A stretch of 64,000 nt of DNA from Nostoc sp. 106C (GTDB lineage: Bacteria > Cyanobacteriota > Cyanobacteriia > Cyanobacteriales > Nostocaceae): NCBI RefSeq assembly GCF_002154725.1, contig NZ_MTAW01000099.1, positions 1-64,000 of the forward strand, written 5' to 3'. The position numbers and the translations under genes are program-made. Shown piece by piece: positions 63,669 through 64,000 of this stretch. The first letter of the stretch is position 1; every line of letters starts with the position of its first letter. A model generated the notes under the pieces. The model had not been told where the DNA came from, did not search any database, and saw only the letters and a list, made by a program, of their open reading frames with translations.

Positions 63669-64000
63669 CTACTTTAATACCCTGGGCATGGTCTAGTAAT
63701 GGAATCGCACCCGCCACTTGCAGCGCCAAGGAGGCATTTAACGCTACAGCATCCTGTTGCGCTTGAGTGCCCTTGCCTTGTAGTACCGCTTTGAGTATTT
63801 CAGCGTTTTCCTGAACATCCCCACCCCTGAGGGCACCTATAGTAGCAGCCGTTACACCAACAGCTTCGGGATTTACAGTCGTTAACTCCACCTCACCATT
63901 AGATAAAACTGCTAAGTCGGTTACATCTCCTAACCCCGCTTCATCCAGTTTTTCTCGCCCATGTAAAACAATTGCTTTTTGCTTACCCAAATTGTTTAAA
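63598..64000 (-). CDS. trpD: Anthranilate phosphoribosyltransferase TrpD (C-terminal part; start outside window)
   Basis: Only the last 134 or so codons are inside the window. [25 protein letters not shown] (in parts), the [10 protein letters not shown] segment, [13 protein letters not shown] and [15 protein letters not shown] match the C-terminal domain of TrpD, the second enzyme of tryptophan synthesis. The frame runs past the right edge without interruption. The 3' end overlaps the aspartic protease gene by 71 bp on the other strand. Confidence 0.92.
   Translation of the reverse strand, partial: LNNLGKQKAIVLHGREKLDEAGLGDVTDLAVLSNGEVELTTVNPEAVGVTAATIGALRGGDVQENAEILKAVLQGKGTQAQQDAVALNASLALQVAGAIPLLDHAQGIKVAKEILDSGAPWVKLEQLVQFLRN

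Overview
The window is from a cyanobacterial chromosome, most likely a filamentous nitrogen-fixing type (Nostoc/Calothrix/Tolypothrix-like Nostocales); that placement is inference. Support: tiny photosystem II genes (psb30, psbK, psbM), DUF1816, many HIP1 octamers (GCGATCGC) inside genes, heptameric short tandem repeats between and inside genes, and several tetrapyrrole-type GAF sensor kinases. I see no rRNA, tRNA, CRISPR array or intact insertion sequence.

Layout. 0-4.4 kb: YkgJ-type cysteine protein, psb30, recJ, a secreted hypothetical and a DUF6888/DUF6887 pair. 4.4-8.0 kb: a five-GAF sensor kinase. 8.1-13.2 kb: pstB, pstA, pstC, pstS preceded by a sulfate-binding-type (Sbp) lipoprotein in one leftward run. 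13.4-17 kb: a KimA-like APC permease and an SbcD/Mre11 nuclease. 17.2-24.3 kb: three rightward genes forming a candidate conflict/defence module: a DUF4011-helicase-Vsr-type nuclease, a trypsin-like protease with a probable effector-associated domain and a duplicated N-terminal module, and an unrecognised 366-residue protein. 24.4-29.1 kb: cysH, a 34-residue membrane peptide, a Cph2-like phytochrome kinase lacking its ATPase domain, and a Uma2 gene with a MITE at its stop codon. 29.3-35.8 kb: glutaredoxin-like gene carrying an inserted repeat, murE, two convergent histidine kinases with complementary defects, a BON lipoprotein. 36-44.3 kb: second MITE, hypothetical, murG, NTF2-like protein, then SDR, P450, glyoxalase-fold, SDR, miaE and glyoxalase-fold genes. 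44.3-49.7 kb: LRR-DUF6745-like protein, GNAT, second Uma2, comF, PPC protein, cobS. 50-53.7 kb: conserved hypothetical, tgt, psbK, a [2Fe-2S] ferredoxin, psbM, universal stress protein. 54.5-58.6 kb: DsbA-like protein, two CAP-domain genes, small helical protein coupled to an alpha/beta hydrolase, DUF1816. 58.7-64 kb: rlmB, mini-RNase III, STAS antagonist, carA, a retropepsin-like lipoprotein, and the 3' part of trpD running off the window.

Most genes are housekeeping and scattered, with short operons (pst; SDR-P450; helicase-protease-unknown). The novelty candidates are the 17.2-24.3 kb module, the light-sensor kinases with missing or decayed parts, and mobile/repetitive DNA that has entered coding sequence (recJ twice, glutaredoxin) or landed on a gene end (Uma2).
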